From Aphrophora alni (Eukaryota; Arthropoda; Insecta; Hemiptera; Aphrophoridae): a stretch of 64,000 nucleotides of DNA. The translations under genes and the position numbers were made by a program. The notes under the pieces are model-generated. The model saw only the letters and a list, made by a program, of their open reading frames with translations. It ran no database searches and had not been told where the DNA came from. Positions 1 to 11,429 of the stretch are shown here, piece by piece. The stretch is from positions 18,847,177 to 18,911,176 of the forward strand of contig OY740768.1 in NCBI GenBank assembly GCA_963513935.1, read 5' to 3'. Position 1 is the first letter of the stretch. Every line of letters begins with the position of its first letter.

Positions 1-913
1 TTCCTGCCTGTCCTATATTTTTTTCACTGGTACTACATAATAATTCGTGTATTCCAGTGTCTTCAAATTTGTCATTGTGGCCTTTTTTTAATTTGGGTTT
101 ATAAAACCCTGTAAACTGTTGGTCTTTTTGTAAGCGATTTTATAGTCATGGTCAAAGGGGCTATAATAAGTAAATGGCAAAAATTTGTCCTCTTTGGTTT
201 CAGTTAGATTTCTACATATATTTTTTATTTCCTGTTTAATTTATTGATAATTGAAACGTTGTGGCCATTTTGGATTAGAATGTATTTTATTGTTTTAAAT
301 TTCCATAATAATCAGCTTTTGTCATCAGTACATTATGTAATCGGTTTCATTCACAGATTTTATTAAATGTTTTGAGTTTTAATAATTTATGAACACAAAC
401 AAAGGCTAAATAGCCGAAATGGCTGTCGTTAAACAAAAAATAAGAATATTGAAGATGGTACGTCCTATAGTTAATTTAGAAATATTTGTATAATAAAAAA
501 ATTAAAAAAAAAATTATATTCTAGATTTTATAAGAAAATGACGGAAATATTTCGTATTAGAAATACATAACTAAATAACAATTACATACAAGAATAACAG
601 TACTATAAAAATAAAATAAAATATGAAAATGGTTTACATTGTTATTAAAAGTCAAATTTATTTTAAGCAATGAGCCAAGTATAAATTGATTTTATTATTT
701 TTATAAAAACCAACTGCAATGTTTTGATCTTAAAATGGCTGTTAAGAGTAATAATAACAAATAAATTACTATTTACATAACATTTGCATTATTTTCTTCC
801 ATTAGATTCTCTCTAAAACTTGATTTAACTTTCATAAACAACAGTCGGGATCCTTTATACAATTGATGAATTGGGGCCACCAATGCCTATCAGTAATGGA
901 GATAAATAGTTAT
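1..913. other. UGT intron, no feature seen
   Basis: AT-rich sequence upstream of the first visible UGT exon. I found no open exon with UGT similarity here, so the preceding UGT exons probably lie left of the window and this stretch is intron. Confidence 0.4.
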
Positions 914-1468
914 TTGTGCAACTAGTGAGCAAAGTGGCACTTTTTTAAACGAGAGAAAAATGTTGACGCACGAGTGCCTTAAAAAAGACACTTTGCTCAC
1001 GAATTGCACATTATACTTTGTCTACAGTTGTCCATATTTTAAAACTATCAACACTGAGTAGAAGTTCTCACGTCAAAACTGAGGTTATTTATGAATATTA
1101 CAAATAACTTAGGTGTATTGTTGAGGAAACGGGATTGCCAACTTCAAAACTTGGCAAACGAAAAATATTCTCCGTGTACATACACTGTCAATCATCTTCA
1201 TGAATAATTACTTTCTTTTTCAACTTTAAAACGTTGTTTTGTTGTTTATTTATGTTATTTTACATGTAAGAATTAATCTAACCTACATACGGGACATTTC
1301 CTGTATATTATAAATCAATTCAAATAAACTTAACCTAAATTTCGTTTTGTTCGGTTGCCATCCGGAGTGAGCAAAGTAGTGGGCAAAGTGAAACTGTTGA
1401 GAAATCAGCTGTTTTGCAAACTAATTTAAATGAACAAAATGCCACTTTGTCAACAACTGTAGACAAAG
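914..1468. repeat. Foldback (palindromic) non-autonomous element
   Basis: Two levels of inverted symmetry are visible. Positions 914-948 and 979-1011 form an imperfect hairpin sharing GTGAGCAAAGTG on opposite strands. A perfect 16-bp inverted repeat (CTTTGTCTACAGTTGT) lies at 1016-1031 and 1453-1468. The motif GTGAGCAAAGT recurs near 1368. There is no coding capacity. It resembles a MITE-like foldback element in the UGT intron. I could not define a target duplication, so the outer borders are approximate. Confidence 0.5.
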
Positions 1469-1800
1469 ATAATTTTCAGTTGAGACAATCTCATTCTAGA
1501 GTTTATATACATCAATCAGTATACTATAATATTTACTACCACTGTGATCACAGTGAACGGTAAATCACAGTCAATCACAATTCAAGGAGCATACAACTTT
1601 ACTATTTCTCCCTTGAGTGGTGTACTATGTATAGGAGATGTGGTTTTATTATAACTTCTTGGTGTACGAATATTAGTGTGTCACATTGTAGCCAAGTTTA
1701 CAAGAAAGATATATTTAACATATTAAAAGAAACAAGACATCTGTTCACAGAATCACTAGTTATTACATATTGTATAAGCAAATCTTCTTTTTGTTTGCAG

Positions 1801-2020
1801 CACATCCTAATGTTAAAGCTTTCATCTCTCACGGTGGGTTACTCAGTCTCACAGAATCCGTATACCATGGAGTACCACTCATTATAATACCACTATTTGG
1901 TGATCAATGGAAGAATAGTATACAAGCAGAAGCAGTAGGGTTTGGAATTACTCTGGATTTTGATAACATTACAGAGAAATCTATTATTTGGTCATTGGGT
2001 GAATTACTCTCTAAACCTTC
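1801..2020 (+). CDS. UDP-glycosyltransferase, penultimate exon
   Basis: This exon encodes the C-terminal donor-binding part of a UDP-glycosyltransferase, an ER enzyme that conjugates sugar from UDP-sugars to small lipophilic substrates such as plant toxins, hormones and insecticides. The acceptor is TTTGCAG at 1794-1800 and the donor GTAAGT starts at 2021. The 220-nt length gives phase 2 in and 2 nt out, which joins in frame to the exon at 3838. The translation carries the UGT signature: HPNVKAFISHGG, then YHGVPLIIIPLFGDQ, the histidine, glycine and D-Q residues expected to contact UDP-sugar. Earlier exons (signal peptide and acceptor domain) are not in the window. Individual UGT family numbering cannot be assigned from this fragment. 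Confidence 0.93.
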
Positions 2021-2508
2021 GTAAGTAGAATTACATTTTGATAACAAAAATTAATTTATTCCAAGAAAATAATACATTTATGTAAAGTGAGAAAGAAAAA
2101 AAAAACAGTGATATAATCTATAAATGTGTTCAGTACCACTTCCAGTTTCAACCAGACTGATTGTGATATTAAATTCATTTAGGATTTTAACTTTGTCTGC
2201 CTTCTTTTATAATGTTTACCATTCACACTGTTAAAGCCTCAAAATAAAAAATAATATAGGCTATGTATAAATTTTATCTAACGTAAACAATTGTTCTTTT
2301 TTGAATAAATGGTAAAAATACATAACAAAAACATTCTTTAACACCTGTGCTCAAATCAAAAACTAAGCACAAATCACTGAAATACAACCAATATTTTAAA
2401 ATTTTAATTAAGAATAAAACAAATTATCTCAAAAGAATTTGTTGGTTTTGACTGTGTAAGCTCTAGCTTGGTACTGATATTTTCTATCTATACAAAACTA
2501 AATAAATA

Positions 2509-3765
2509 CCTAGGCCGTTCGGAAAGTAACCTCCTATTGATTATTAAAAAAAAAACACCAAAGTAAATAAAAACAATTTATTATATACATCTTAAAACTA
2601 CTTCATTTCTCTATTTTCAACATAGTTTCCATACACATTCAGACACTTATTATATCTTTTCACAAGCTTTGAAATCGCCCTCCTGTGCCTTGAGCCAACC
2701 AGTGACCGCATCTTTCAGCTCATCATCATACCAAATCGCTGAGATCCAAGCCATTTCTTCATATGCATGAAGAGATGATAATCGCTGGGTGCCAAATCTG
2801 GGCTGTAAGGGATTGAATACATCCCAATTGAATTGACCCTGAAGTTCTTTCGTTTTCTTTGCAGAGTGAGGATGAGCATTGTCGTGCAAAAAAACAATAC
2901 TGGAAGTCATCATACCACGGCGTTTGTTTTGTATAGCACGTCTTAAGTTTTTTAATGTTTCACAGTACACCTTATTAATGGTTGTCCCTCATTCCATAAC
3001 TTCTACCAGCAACACCCCTTTAGCATCCCAAAACACAGTTGCCATCAGCTTCCTGCCAGAAAAATCTTGCCGGGCTTTTCTTGGTTTGTTCGGTGATTTT
3101 TAATGAGCCCACATCATTGATTGTTCCTTTGTCTCAGGATTCACGTACTTAATCCAGGTTTCATCACCGGTTACAATTCTGTTTAACAATGGTTCTTCTT
3201 CTTCCTCATAATGTGTGCGAAAATCCATTGCAGAGGCCATTCTTTGAGTTTTGTGGTGCTCGGTAAGAATTTTGGGCACCCATCGGGCACAGAACTTCCG
3301 TTAACCTAACCTCTCTGTTACTACCTCGTACAACACAGTCCTCGAAATCTGTGGAAATTCATCCGACCGCTCCGAAATTGTGAAACGTCGATTTTCATGA
3401 ACTTGTCCATCAATTTTTTGAACAAGTTCATCGGTCACTTATGATGGCCTACCACTCCACTCTTCATCATGAATGTTTTCTCGTCCACTTTTAAACAAAC
3501 GAACCCATTCACCCACAACTCCTTCACTCATAACATTTGGTCCATACACGGCACAAAGTTCTATATGAATAGTTGCTGGCGAGGTTTTTAATTGCAGCGC
3601 ACATTTCCAGACGCTATAAAAACCAAACTAGCACTCATACAACTTTCACTCGACCACGGCTTGAAGCCGACTGAGATGCCGCCATCTCAGTGCAACGTTG
3701 GCGCCGTTACCCCCACTCCTTCCCACTCGGTGGCCAATCGGAGGTTACTTTCCAAACGGCCCTCG
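2509..3765 (-). mobile_element. Mariner (DD34D) transposon, decayed
   Basis: A 1257-bp mariner lies in the last UGT intron. Terminal inverted repeats are readable at 2509-2536 and 3738-3765, sharing GGAAAGTAACCTCC and GGCCGTT; each end abuts a TA (2507-2508, 3766-3767), the usual mariner target duplication. The transposase is on the - strand. I can follow the three catalytic regions in order: TGDETW, HDNAHPH and SPDLAPSDYH, with a C-terminus ending KCLNVYGNYVE. They fall in different frames and in-frame stops occur, so it is a pseudogene. Length matches full-size mariners (about 1.25-1.3 kb), so decay is by point changes and small indels rather than by large deletion. Confidence 0.93.
2650..3600 (-). 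pseudogene. Mariner transposase pseudogene
   Basis: Fragments of the transposase reading frame run right to left. The N-terminal HTH portion (about 3590-3420, with VVGEWVRLFKSGR), the first catalytic aspartate (TGDETW, about 3160) and the second (HDNAHPH, about 2870) are followed by a frameshift before the third (SPDLAPSDYH, about 2800). Several in-frame stops are present. The protein cannot be made intact. Confidence 0.88.
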
Positions 3766-3837
3766 TATATACAGTATAGCTGTAATATTATTTTTTTTAA
3801 TATTACGCTTGATTTATTTTTGTAATGACATTTTCAG

Positions 3838-4138
3838 CTATGAAGAAGCCGCCATAAAACACTCAAGAATACTTATAGACAACCCAATGCCACCAATGGA
3901 AACAGCAATGTATTGGATTGAGTATATAATTCGCCATAAGGGTGCACCACATCTGCGTACAGCTGCAGTTAGTCTTTCATGGTACCAATATTTCCTCATA
4001 GATATAATTGCAGTGTTGACAGGTGGTGTGGTACTCCTGTTTCTCATAATATACCTAACATTAAGAGCTATATTAAGGTGTTTGTATAGAAGAAAAACTG
4101 ATCAAAAAACTTTTAAGAATTCTAAAAAGAAGAATTAG
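3838..4138 (+). CDS. UDP-glycosyltransferase, last exon (membrane anchor)
   Basis: This terminal exon starts after TTTTCAG (acceptor AG at 3836-3837); its first base completes the serine codon begun by the exon ending at 2020. It encodes 99 further residues and a TAG stop. Early residues (MPPMETAMYWIEYIIRHKG, about 20-38) are the conserved UGT tail region. About residues 60-85 form a single hydrophobic transmembrane helix, followed by a basic cytosolic tail that ends KKKN, fitting the KKxx ER-retrieval signal. This topology, lumenal catalytic domain with a short cytosolic tail, is normal for insect and vertebrate UGTs. Confidence 0.93.
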
Positions 4139-4868
4139 TTTTAAACATCATAATTTATATTTACATAGTTTATTAATATAAAGTTGTTGACAATATTATT
4201 ATAGATAATGTTAAGCCATGCTTTTATTCTGTGCAAGTGCAACCTCAAATGTTGTGTGATTTGTCTGAGTTGCTCCATAACAAAAGTCAGTACTGTCCTT
4301 AATATGTTGTACAGACATGTTAAAGTTGGAAAACCCAGTTTTTAAATTACACTTCTGCAAGAATCTTGACGGCCTAATTGAACCATAATTCTTAGTAGTT
4401 TTATTGTAGGCAAATGACCGTTGGTCATTTGTTTAGTGAAATTCCTTCACAGAGCAATCCTATAGCTTAAATGAGATTAACATAATATAAAGTATGCAAT
4501 CCTCAGAACTGATTCTATACAGAACATTGCCATCACACAACAAAATGTTAATGAAATCACTTGTATTAAATATAAGATATATTGCATCATGCCTCTGTGC
4601 ATGGTTTATAACTCTCAACTCAAAATTTTTGTGACCAATAATTTGGTTTGTTTAGTTTTTATGCAGGTGTGTGTAAAAATTGATTACAATTATTGTGGTT
4701 GTGTCTCTATAAAATGTTCTTTAATTTTATAGCACACAATCTGAATTGTTGAAGGCTCAAAGATAAATTTGTTATAGGTTATACAGGAGTGTAATGAAAC
4801 TGATATCAATAAATTACAATCAGGATGTTTACAATCAGCCTGCCAAACTTTTGAGTGTAATTCTAGAC

Positions 4869-4871
<3 letters not shown>
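4139..4871 (+). other. Probable UGT 3' UTR and flanking DNA
   Basis: AT-rich sequence after the UGT stop codon without other recognisable features. The 3' end of the transcript is not clear; no single polyadenylation signal stands out. Confidence 0.3.
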
Positions 4872-4915
<44 letters not shown>

Positions 4916-4936
4916 ATATATATATATATATATATA
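4872..4936. repeat. (AT)n microsatellite
   Basis: About 65 bp of alternating A and T, interrupted near 4910-4918. Simple-sequence repeat. Confidence 0.95.
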
Positions 4937-4939
4937 ATT

Positions 4940-6649
4940 TTACAGTATAGGCTCATGTATATTATGACTGGTAAAAAAATTAATATATTCTTAAATGTGA
5001 CCGCCTAATTATTGTATACCACTTTCTTTAGATTTTATTTCATCCATATCTCTGAAGAAGAGAAGCTTTATACATACAATTAAATCTCTTATTAAAACTT
5101 ACTTTTCTATAAATGTGAAACAACAGTTGTGTTGAACGTTCTGTCTAAGTCCAGAGCACACCACGAGGAGGCGTTCAACATCATGCCCCCTGAAAACACA
5201 CAAACAAAATAATAACCATTTCAAAAATTTTTACAAATGTATACGAACAAAAACAACATTTGCTTGGATATAGCAATTAGTAGAGCAAAAACATACTACT
5301 TTTCTTAATTTACAGGGTGGAATCAGGGTATTGACCAGATGTCAGATACACAGTAAGAATATTTTTTTTCCATTCTATATCAAAGCCACCGTAAATCACA
5401 TTTCAAACCAGTGACTCACTGTGCACTTGTACATGTGAATGATCAACACTTGTGGAATTATTATTTCTAAAATTAGAAACATATTTTGTTAACTATTATT
5501 ATCCATTTTATATAAACATTTTACAGATTATAAACCCTTATATATATTCTATTATTTGTATATCCAGTTAAATTTGGATTTAAACTCTTCGAGAGACAGG
5601 GACTGTTTGTGTCGCTATAGCATATTTTTAACATCGGCTAACACTTCTTACCATCTTATTTGGAGATTTTCAGTAAGAAATCATTTAATAGCACACTTCA
5701 ATATATCTTTAAAAACCACACAAAAAATATAATTAAAAAAAAATTTAATGATTGAAAATTAGAAATTTTATTTAAAATAGACAAAATTTGAAACAAACTA
5801 AGCACTTTGAAGAACTTTGTGAGGAAACATTTGTACATAATGTTGTACCCCTAAAAAATATGAAACAAATGAAATTTGATTTTCTTAAATACCTATATAA
5901 TTTAAACAAATTATACGTTTTGAAAATTTTTGGTAAGGAAACTTTGGTTTGGAATTATAAACAACTTTATACATAGTATTACCCCAAAAATAACAATGCA
6001 AAATCAAATAAATTGAGATTTAAAAGATAATACATTATGATTACTGTGCTAATGTAGGTAAAATTTCAATGTTTATATAAGTTGAAACTTTTTTTAGTTT
6101 TTACCCTATTATTGTTTAACAACCCTAAGGTAACACAATTTATCATTTTAATGAATAATTTCAAGTTAACATTAGAGAAACTTTATTTACAACAACACAG
6201 AGAAAAAAAATTTGGGGGAAGGAGGTAATCCCAAAATTTTCCTAGTAATTACAAGAGGGTAAAATGGTGCTAAATGAAATTAAAGGAATTATGGCAATTA
6301 TAAGGAAGTGACAATAAGCAAAAAAGAAAAACAAGTTAAAAAAAAATATATATGCCTGGAAAATACAATTTTCATGAAGTGGATGGAGATATTAAGTCCA
6401 AATTTTGTATATGTAAAGGTTTGAATCATGGTGTTAACACATCTACATAATAATTATAATAAAAATCAAAGGAATTGGTGAAATATAATTACAAATATAA
6501 TTCTAGGAAATTTAATAGAATACAGTGGAAAGGGAAAGATGGGTTAGATTGTCTATTAATTTTTGTGAAGTTTCCAAAACCTTAGAGTTCCTAGAAAATC
6601 TCTCATATTTTCTAATTTAATTACTAGGCATTCGTTTTTAACAATGGGG
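4940..6649. other. Intergenic, nothing convincing
   Basis: No gene recognised. A small GC-richer patch at 5140-5195 stands out; on the - strand it can be read as HDVERLLVVCSGLRQN, but I cannot assign it and it has no partner exon. Confidence 0.3.
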
Positions 6650-7282
6650 ATATACAGTTCAAATTTGATATGGAGATGGAAGCCATATCAAGGACTCTTC
6701 TGACAAGTAACTACATAAACAAAGTTTGTAACAAACCCTCTCAAATGGTAGGTTTCATCAAGTCACAAGTAAGGGGATATTAAAGATCCCAAAAATCTCC
6801 TAACTTGTACTAATCCTGCATCAGAAGTGTTCTGGAGTATGCATCTGTAATATGGAGGCCAAACTTCAAATATGCCAGTCTTCTATATTAAACACCTGAA
6901 TATTCCCAATACAGAAAACAAATTCCTCAAAAATGATATAAAATAGTGAGGATATATTCTTTACAAGATAGTGAGCTCCAAAATATATTTTCCTCCTTTA
7001 CTTCCACAAAGACAGCTAAGGACTGTTCCAAAACTTCACATTGCTAGTCACTGACCATCTTCTCAACTTTGACATCATGAACAGAATGTCTAGGAATTGG
7101 AAAAATATACTGTACAGTCTTGATATATTCAATTGAAATACTTCAATAATTTTAAGTCATATTGTCATAAATTATTAGTTTAAATTGTAAACACAATTAT
7201 ATCTGTGTTCATGGCTAGTATTGTAATTGACTAAAATAGTATGGAATATTGGTTTTGTTTTTTACAAATAAATAAATAAATT
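6650..7282 (+). mobile_element. LINE 3' fragment (CR1/Jockey group), decayed
   Basis: A degraded + strand reading contains the hallmark of the region just C-terminal to the reverse transcriptase of CR1/Jockey-type LINEs: MVGFIKS, then about 60 residues later CIRSVLEYASVIWRP. Several stops and frameshifts follow. The stretch ends in an (AATA)n tail at 7265-7282, typical for the 3' end of such elements. The 5' end is not defined. Confidence 0.65.
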
Positions 7283-8820
7283 TACAATGATTGAAATTGA
7301 AATTTTGTCATCAGTATTACACAATATTCTCAGTATAGTGAGGTTTAGCTACTGGGCGGATCCATCAGATATGGTGGTCAGCTGTGAATTAGAATTTGCA
7401 GTCGTGGGTCAATGTGGTAGTATTATTAAGGTGTGATCACAGCGAAGTCATGTTTAATTAAACTTTCATAAGCCTGGGATGGTCCTTGAAAGACTAGAAG
7501 ATACCCTGACTTAAAACCATGGGTAGAACAGAGTTTCTACTGCCCTAGGAAATGGGTGACTTGAAAAATCAAATCTCCTGGTTGGTAGTAAGGCATGCAG
7601 CTAATAACCCCATCTTGTAAAATCACTTATCTATAGAAAACTTTCAAAATAGCTGAAACAGAATAATGACTTTATAAATAATACAACAAGGAATACTCAA
7701 AGATCAGAAAAATATCTTAAATTTTCTAAAGAAGATTTAGGAGGCAAACGAAAAAGAGTGATGGGAGTTAGAAGATGGAGAAGGGTTGCTCAAATTGTAT
7801 GGAAGAAGAACAAATTTCTGGAAGAGGTATTTTTCATTTAGTATTTTAACGTCAAAGGGATATGACAGTATTAATACTATAAAAATTATAATTACAAAAT
7901 TTAAACAAATCATTTTTGGCTTACCTCATTTTTAAATCGTTCTCCATTGTTGCTGATTCAACAACACCCAATACTGCATTTACTAACAAAGCAGTGACAT
8001 CATAGTGAATGTTTAAGTAATGAAACAATTATTTAAAGATACCAATGAACCAAATGGTTTCTAATATTCAATATGAAATGAACTTTAAAAATGTAAATAA
8101 CTGATGAAATGTTGTCAAAACATAGCAAAATTCTTCTTATTAACCTAAAATGTTACATGATTATGTTTGACATAATGAATAATTGTGATTTTACTTGTTA
8201 AATTGCGTGTATGTCTGGTGAAAGAAGGTGGAGGGGAGTATACAATAAAAAAATGGTTAAATATGCAACGTCTCTCTTTATTTATATATGTTTTGTAAAT
8301 AATTTTACAAATAATTTACAAGGACTATATTTCAAGTTTACAAAATTAAACATTTTTGTTTCAGATATACAATTTGAATTTATACATTATTTTTTCAAAG
8401 TTAAAATATACAATACATGTTATCATACAATATGCTGGTTTTTATACAAGTAAATTAATAAGTAATAAATTTGGTTAAAAGATATAATTAATAATTAAAA
8501 ACAAACTTAAAATCAAATCAATATCATATATTATATATATGCAAACAATGTGTATATATTGAAACATTTTACAAACACAAAAGTACAACATATGATCAGA
8601 TTTCATAACTATATAGTGTAGTCATGATTATATAGGTTACTTTCAAGGGATGTCTTATATGGGATATAGATATAATGGATGTACTGTTTCCAATAGTTGG
8701 GACTACCAAAATCATTGAGCTTCATTTCAAGCAGTTTGTTACTTAATTAACATTGCTTAGTGCAAAATATATATAACTAATGATTTTTATACAAATATAT
8801 AACTAATGATTTTTTAGTTT
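7283..8820. other. Intergenic, probable unassigned repeat
   Basis: No gene recognised. Positions 7330-7800 have mixed base composition unlike the flanks and look like old transposon sequence, but I could not place it in a family. The remainder is plain AT-rich DNA. Confidence 0.3.
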
Positions 8821-9003
8821 TTAACCCTAGAACTGGAGGTTAGATTTTCTTAATTTTGACTAATTCACCATAAATTGATTATGAAATGTCATAAATAGTT
8901 TAATTCAGCATAAACTAAAATAATATATTTCTATGAAAACAAACAAAATTTTTATATTTTAGTACCTACCCTGGAAAAATAAAATAAAATAAAATGTATA
9001 TTC

Positions 9004-9892
9004 TGCAGATACTTCCAATAGTTCGGAAAGCCCGGCACCATATATATATATATAGTATGTACATAATATTATGTAGATATATATATAGTATGTACATAAT
9101 ATTATGTACATCTGTACATACATAATAAATTTGTTTTACGTTATTACGGTTGGAAACGTGCTTGAAACGTAAGTTGTGGTTCGGTAATGCAGTAGGCCAA
9201 TAGTACTTGGAAGTGATTGGCGAGCTTCAGGTTTTATTAGGTGAGCTCAGCGGTCGTTTCAGACCAGTCCGCTTACCTTTGCCTGTATTGTAACTGTCAG
9301 TTCACCATTTTCTCATGTGTTTGTGAAGAAATAGAAGAAAAGGAATGGATCAGCTGGGTTGAAGCGACAGACACATTAAACAAGTTTATAACTTTTGTTG
9401 AAGCAAACTCACGTTATAACTGTTCTGAAATCATTGATTTGCATATTATGAGAAATAACTTTTTCTAAACGAAAAATGATTCTAGAAAAAATTAAAGGAC
9501 ATTAGAAATTTTTTTAAATGACACTTGTAAATTTACAAATTACTGTAGGACTTAACTAAACTCTAATATACTGTATTTTAATTAAAAGTTCACTGTAGGC
9601 TTTCTGTAGTTATGTCAATATATTGCAGTAGTTGTACATATCTACCACATTTTTATATAGTGTATACAAAAAGTTTTGTTCTATAATTTACAGTATTTTT
9701 TTGAGTTGAATCGTATCCTTATGTTCCTGGTAAAAGATACAGTATTTCTTTCGTAGCATCATCATGTTGCAGCTGTATTCGCTGTATGAATTAAGATTCA
9801 GTAATCACACACGGTACTGCTCGATAATTCGGCATTTCCGGTAATCGGGTAAAGGAAAAGTCCGAAGGTGCCAGATTATTGGAAGTCTACTG
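9004..9892 (+). mobile_element. Tigger/pogo-type transposon remnant
   Basis: The right end, read on the - strand, begins CAGTAGACTTCCAATAATC; the left end at 9004-9030 shows a degenerate version (ACTTCCAATAGTTCGG), both leading into GGCACC. Between them, 9241-9468 on the + strand encodes WVEATDTLNKFITFVEANS and DLHIMRNNF, resembling the C-terminal tail of Tigger/Jerky transposases. The catalytic core is missing. It sits inside the piggyBac-like element at 8821-10196, so it is the younger of the two or was carried with it. Confidence 0.55.
9038..9112. repeat. Tandem duplication in AT-rich tract
   Basis: Two copies of a roughly 37-bp unit that contains TAGTATGTACATAATATTA, starting in an (AT)n run. 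Confidence 0.7.
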
Positions 9893-10589
9893 AATTAAAA
9901 ATTCAATTTCATTATAAACGAAAGATTCATAATTTGATACTGAGTTAGAAATTATATAGTTTTCACAAGGTACTTAAAAAATTAAAGAAAAGTATTATAT
10001 TCACAAGAAATAAATTAGCTTTAACAAAAACTACTTTTACATAGGCCAACCTGCTAGCATAACTCAATTTATGGCATATTGTTGTATATGATATGGAAGT
10101 TTGCTTCTTTAGCTATAAAACATTACCAAAAATAGTGAAATCGGATAAACTTAAGAGAATAATAACAAGTTGAATATATGGCAGTTCAAGGGTTAATGAA
10201 TTGCTACAAAATATAATATAAACATAGTATTCTGTAGCAATAACATAAAGTAGTCTGAACATTTTTTGAGTAACATTACAGAAATTTGTTGTCAACTTTA
10301 ATCTCGAAACAAAGTGATGAAATATGATAACGGAATGTTTATACAAATTGATGATATGCAATAAACATATATCTTATATCATTACTGTTAGGATTATTAT
10401 AAAATTGATTAATACATTCCAGTAATTCACTCTGCTCATTCCTAAATCATTTCTATAGGTCCAACCCTAACATATACTCATGCATAGGGTACATTTTTCA
10501 TTGCACAAAGTATACGAGCTAACATGATACAATAACAAATAACTTTAGACTATTTTAGACATAAAGTAAGTATAGCCTCCAGAACTGTA

Positions 10590-10757
10590 TTATCAATAAT
10601 AATTAGTTAATAGGTTATTTATCATGTTATCTCTGTTGAATAATTCAGCCAGGATCTGATGATGGCAGAAAAACTGTTGAAATCGATAATCCTATGGATT
10701 AATTAAGGATAGTTCAACAGAGATAGCAACGTAAATAATCTATTAAGTTATTATTCA
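10590..10757. repeat. Foldback repeat enclosing a hammerhead-like motif
   Basis: Arms of roughly 50 bp (left about 10590-10642, right about 10706-10757) are inverted copies; the best part shares ATCTCTGTTGAA with TTCAACAGAGAT. The spacer contains the hammerhead-like motif annotated separately. No ORF. MITE-like or a decayed Penelope-type terminal repeat. Confidence 0.6.
10651..10693 (+). ncRNA. Hammerhead-ribozyme-like motif (candidate)
   Basis: Reading 5' to 3': AGGAT (stem I), CTGATGA (10656-10662, the conserved box), one extra T, GGCAG with loop AAAAA and CTGTT (stem II with two G-U pairs), GAAA (10679-10682), a very short stem III (TCGAT region), cleavage-site U-A, then ATCCT closing stem I. 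This is the order of a type I hammerhead with minimal stem III as known from Penelope-like retroelements. The extra base between the CTGATGA box and stem II, and the weak stem II, leave activity uncertain. Confidence 0.45.
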
Positions 10758-11271
10758 GATTCATTTTTAAGAAAGGAATCGAACTACAATCTAAATGACA
10801 AAACATTCTAATTTTAGACTGATTTACTTAGTGTTTTATTGTACAGCATAAAACACTGTAGTGTGTGTGTACAGTATTTTTGCTATTGTGTTATCAGTAG
10901 CTCACTTTGTAACTCTCTCATAATTTTTATAAATTATTTATTTACCTTTATTTGTTTATTCATTTGACCTAGTAGAATATATCAGAGTTTTTCACAAGAC
11001 ATCTAAATATGCATAAGGAACACTTTCATCAGACTTTTAACATTTTTTGTTGAAATAACCACACATATATACGTGTGTGTGTGTAATTAGTAGAATTTTA
11101 TATATTCATATTTCTCCTTATTTATAGAAATTGTAAACGAAAACTTCAGGAAATTAAAATTTTATGAATGAATTATAAAATTTATGTTATGTGATGTTGA
11201 AAATTGCTCAAAACCAATGATTTTATTGAGCAGTGGAGGCTCTAAAGTCATGGTATTGAGTGTTAATAGGT

Positions 11272-11425
11272 TTTGGGGAAAATACCCCTTTATTAATTTG
11301 TTTTGAAAAAAACTCATTTGTTAACAAGTTTTGTGAAAATACCTCTAGCTTAACATGTTTTAGGACAATTACCCTTGGTTAACAAGTTTTGAGGAAATCT
11401 CTCTTTATTAACAACTTTTGATAGG
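11272..11425. repeat. 29-bp minisatellite, left part
   Basis: Degenerate tandem units beginning TTAACAAGTTTTG or TTAACATGTTTTA; three consecutive units measure exactly 29 bp. The same unit reappears at 12668-12845, so the array has been split by the intervening LINE/hAT block. Confidence 0.75.
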
Positions 11426-11429
11426 ATTG

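Larger units (their letters stand above)
8821..10196. mobile_element. piggyBac-like non-autonomous element, host of a Tigger insertion
   Basis: TTAA at 8821-8824 is followed by CCCTAGAACTGG, and TTAA at 10193-10196 is preceded by the mirror image (GGCAGTTCAAGGG). TTAA targets with CCCT termini are the piggyBac signature. Sequence just inside the right end (ACATTACCAAAA, AAATCGG) recurs at about 56000 and 57560, so this is one member of a local family. No transposase is encoded by the outer element; a Tigger remnant occupies the middle. Confidence 0.6.

Noticed and set aside
1627..1887. 86-codon + strand open frame overlapping the UGT exon
   Set aside because: It is in another frame than the UGT reading and crosses the intron acceptor; the UGT frame has clear homology.
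4690..4956. - strand open frame rich in Ile-Tyr
   Set aside because: Generated by the (AT)n microsatellite; no independent coding evidence.
5107..5195. Possible small exon (HDVERLLVVCSGLRQN on the - strand); also shares GTCTAAGTCCAGAGC with the LTR
   Set aside because: A 15-base match can arise by chance in this window, and no neighbouring exon continues the reading. Kept only as a note.
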